Shown in pieces: positions 63,416 to 64,000 of a DNA stretch of 64,000 nucleotides. A program made the translations under genes and the position numbers. The notes under the pieces are model-generated. The model did no database searches and was not told the DNA's origin. It saw only the letters and a program-made list of their open reading frames with translations. How positions within the stretch are numbered: the stretch's first letter is position 1; each line of letters begins with the position of its first letter. Source of the stretch: VXNE01 sp963668365. Lineage in GTDB: Bacteria; Pseudomonadota; Gammaproteobacteria; Pseudomonadales; Azotimanducaceae. Where the stretch lies: positions 4,615,236-4,679,235 of the forward strand of contig OY764266.1 of the NCBI GenBank assembly GCA_963668365.1, read 5' to 3'.

Positions 63416-64000
63416 TTAGCACCCCTCCGCGAGAAGACGCGCATCAATACGCTCGGCAAGCAAATTCCGCATGTCCTCCACCTTTCGGTCGTTTTCGGCT
63501 ACCACATGGGCTAACGCTGCCAGCCTCCCGACGCCGCTCTCGACCTCATGCCTCGATGCGATGTCGAATTCGGCAACGGTACGTCCCGCGTTTGGATATC
63601 GTGCGCGGCGTAGTTTTTTGGGCGCTAGAATGTGTACATGGCGGAACGCTGCGCCGCAACGTTCAACCCAGAACGCGTGGTCCTCAGGCCAACGGAGGCC
63701 GTCGATCACCAGATCATCTTCGTCGACATCTAGCCGACCAAACAGTTGGTCGTTCAGCCAGCGCTGGCCTGGATCGCTGTGTACGCTGTTGCCGAGTTCC
63801 TGGAGTGTGGCCCTATCCGCGTGCCTCCCTTGTTCTATCGCAAGTTCGGCGAGCACTTCACTATATCGAGTGTAGCGGAACCCGATACGTTCCAGCAGGC
63901 GGGCCGCCGTCGTCTTGCCAGCGGCGATCGGTCCACTGATCCCGACGATGCGTCGCGGGCTCACCGTCCGCCGAAGGTCGGGAACGATCAAGTAGTCCTC
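63416..64000 (-). CDS. Nucleotide-kinase-like P-loop protein (partial at edge)
   Basis: A P-loop kinase-like protein of at least 194 residues; the frame is open to the right edge, and TTG at 63991 is only the last possible start seen. Walker A is GISGPIAAGKTTAARLLE. FRYTRYSEVLAELAIEQGRH and DRATLQELGNSVH resemble nucleoside monophosphate kinases, including phage dNMP kinases, and DDLVIDGLRWPEDHAFWVER forms the Walker B-type strand. The stop lies just before the PurZ-like start. Together with that gene it suggests phosphorylation of a non-standard nucleotide. Confidence 0.75.
   Translation of the reverse strand, partial: EDYLIVPDLRRTVSPRRIVGISGPIAAGKTTAARLLERIGFRYTRYSEVLAELAIEQGRHADRATLQELGNSVHSDPGQRWLNDQLFGRLDVDEDDLVIDGLRWPEDHAFWVERCGAAFRHVHILAPKKLRRARYPNAGRTVAEFDIASRHEVESGVGRLAALAHVVAENDRKVEDMRNLLAERIDARLLAEGC

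Overview
The window reads as a chromosomal segment of a high-GC bacterium, most likely a Gammaproteobacterium. Supporting genes are an argA/argE pair for arginine synthesis by the acetylated route, FabV enoyl reductase, LPS core genes (waaC, a WaaG/WaaP-type fusion, a family 25 glycosyltransferase), an outer-membrane beta-barrel protein ending in Phe, and PPK2. I saw no rRNA, tRNA, CRISPR array or phage structural genes. Housekeeping and lipid/xenobiotic metabolism genes alternate with accessory islands rich in defence genes, toxin-antitoxin (TA) modules and insertion sequences.

Layout. 0-2.1 kb: end of a broken STN-domain gene, an IS630-type remnant and a hipBA module. 2.2-5.4 kb: overlapping operon of an AcoX-like kinase, fabV and hemE. 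5.4-7.2 kb: unrecognised three-gene cassette with 4-bp overlaps. 7.4-9.7 kb: DM13 protein, ppk2, amidohydrolase. 9.8-24.2 kb: defence island with a Xre-RES TA module, then an operon hsdM-hsdS-ptuA-ptuB-hsdR in which every junction is a 4-bp overlap, a NERD-nuclease pair and a second Xre-RES module. In that operon a Septu-type ATPase/HNH pair sits inside a type I restriction operon, hsdS is split by a 2.08-kb IS, and HsdR carries a LexA/CI-like C-terminal domain. 24.4-26.4 kb: VOC protein and a vapB-type antitoxin gene split by an ISAzo13-type IS. 26.4-46 kb: metabolism (orphan solute-binding protein, giant Calx-beta outer-membrane protein, ilvD, P450, GST, SDR), a FixL/FixJ oxygen-sensing pair followed by two genes that share a duplicated promoter and leader, then argA, argE and ilvE. 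46-50.4 kb: LPS core cluster. 50.4-53.3 kb: hicBA and two acyl-CoA enzymes. 53.5-58.1 kb: a DUF3883-type nuclease and a HEPN-like gene split by an IS66-type element that carries a DruA homologue. 58.1-64 kb: shortened Gfo/Idh gene, then an HD dNTP hydrolase, a DUF7002-like protein, a membrane-anchored dCTP-deaminase-like protein, a short adenylosuccinate-synthetase homologue resembling viral PurZ, and a nucleotide-kinase-like P-loop protein cut by the right edge.

Three IS insertions could be resolved to the base from target duplications (CTAG, CCTTAG, GACCAAAG). In each case removing the element and one copy of the duplication restores one continuous reading frame in the host gene, so these are fairly recent disruptions of a type I specificity subunit, an antitoxin and a HEPN-like protein.

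Best candidates for something undescribed: the nucleotide-metabolism island at 58.9-64 kb, the Septu-in-restriction operon with a possible self-cleaving HsdR, the three-gene cassette at 5.4-7.2 kb, and the duplicated promoter-plus-leader shared by two unrelated proteins next to fixLJ.
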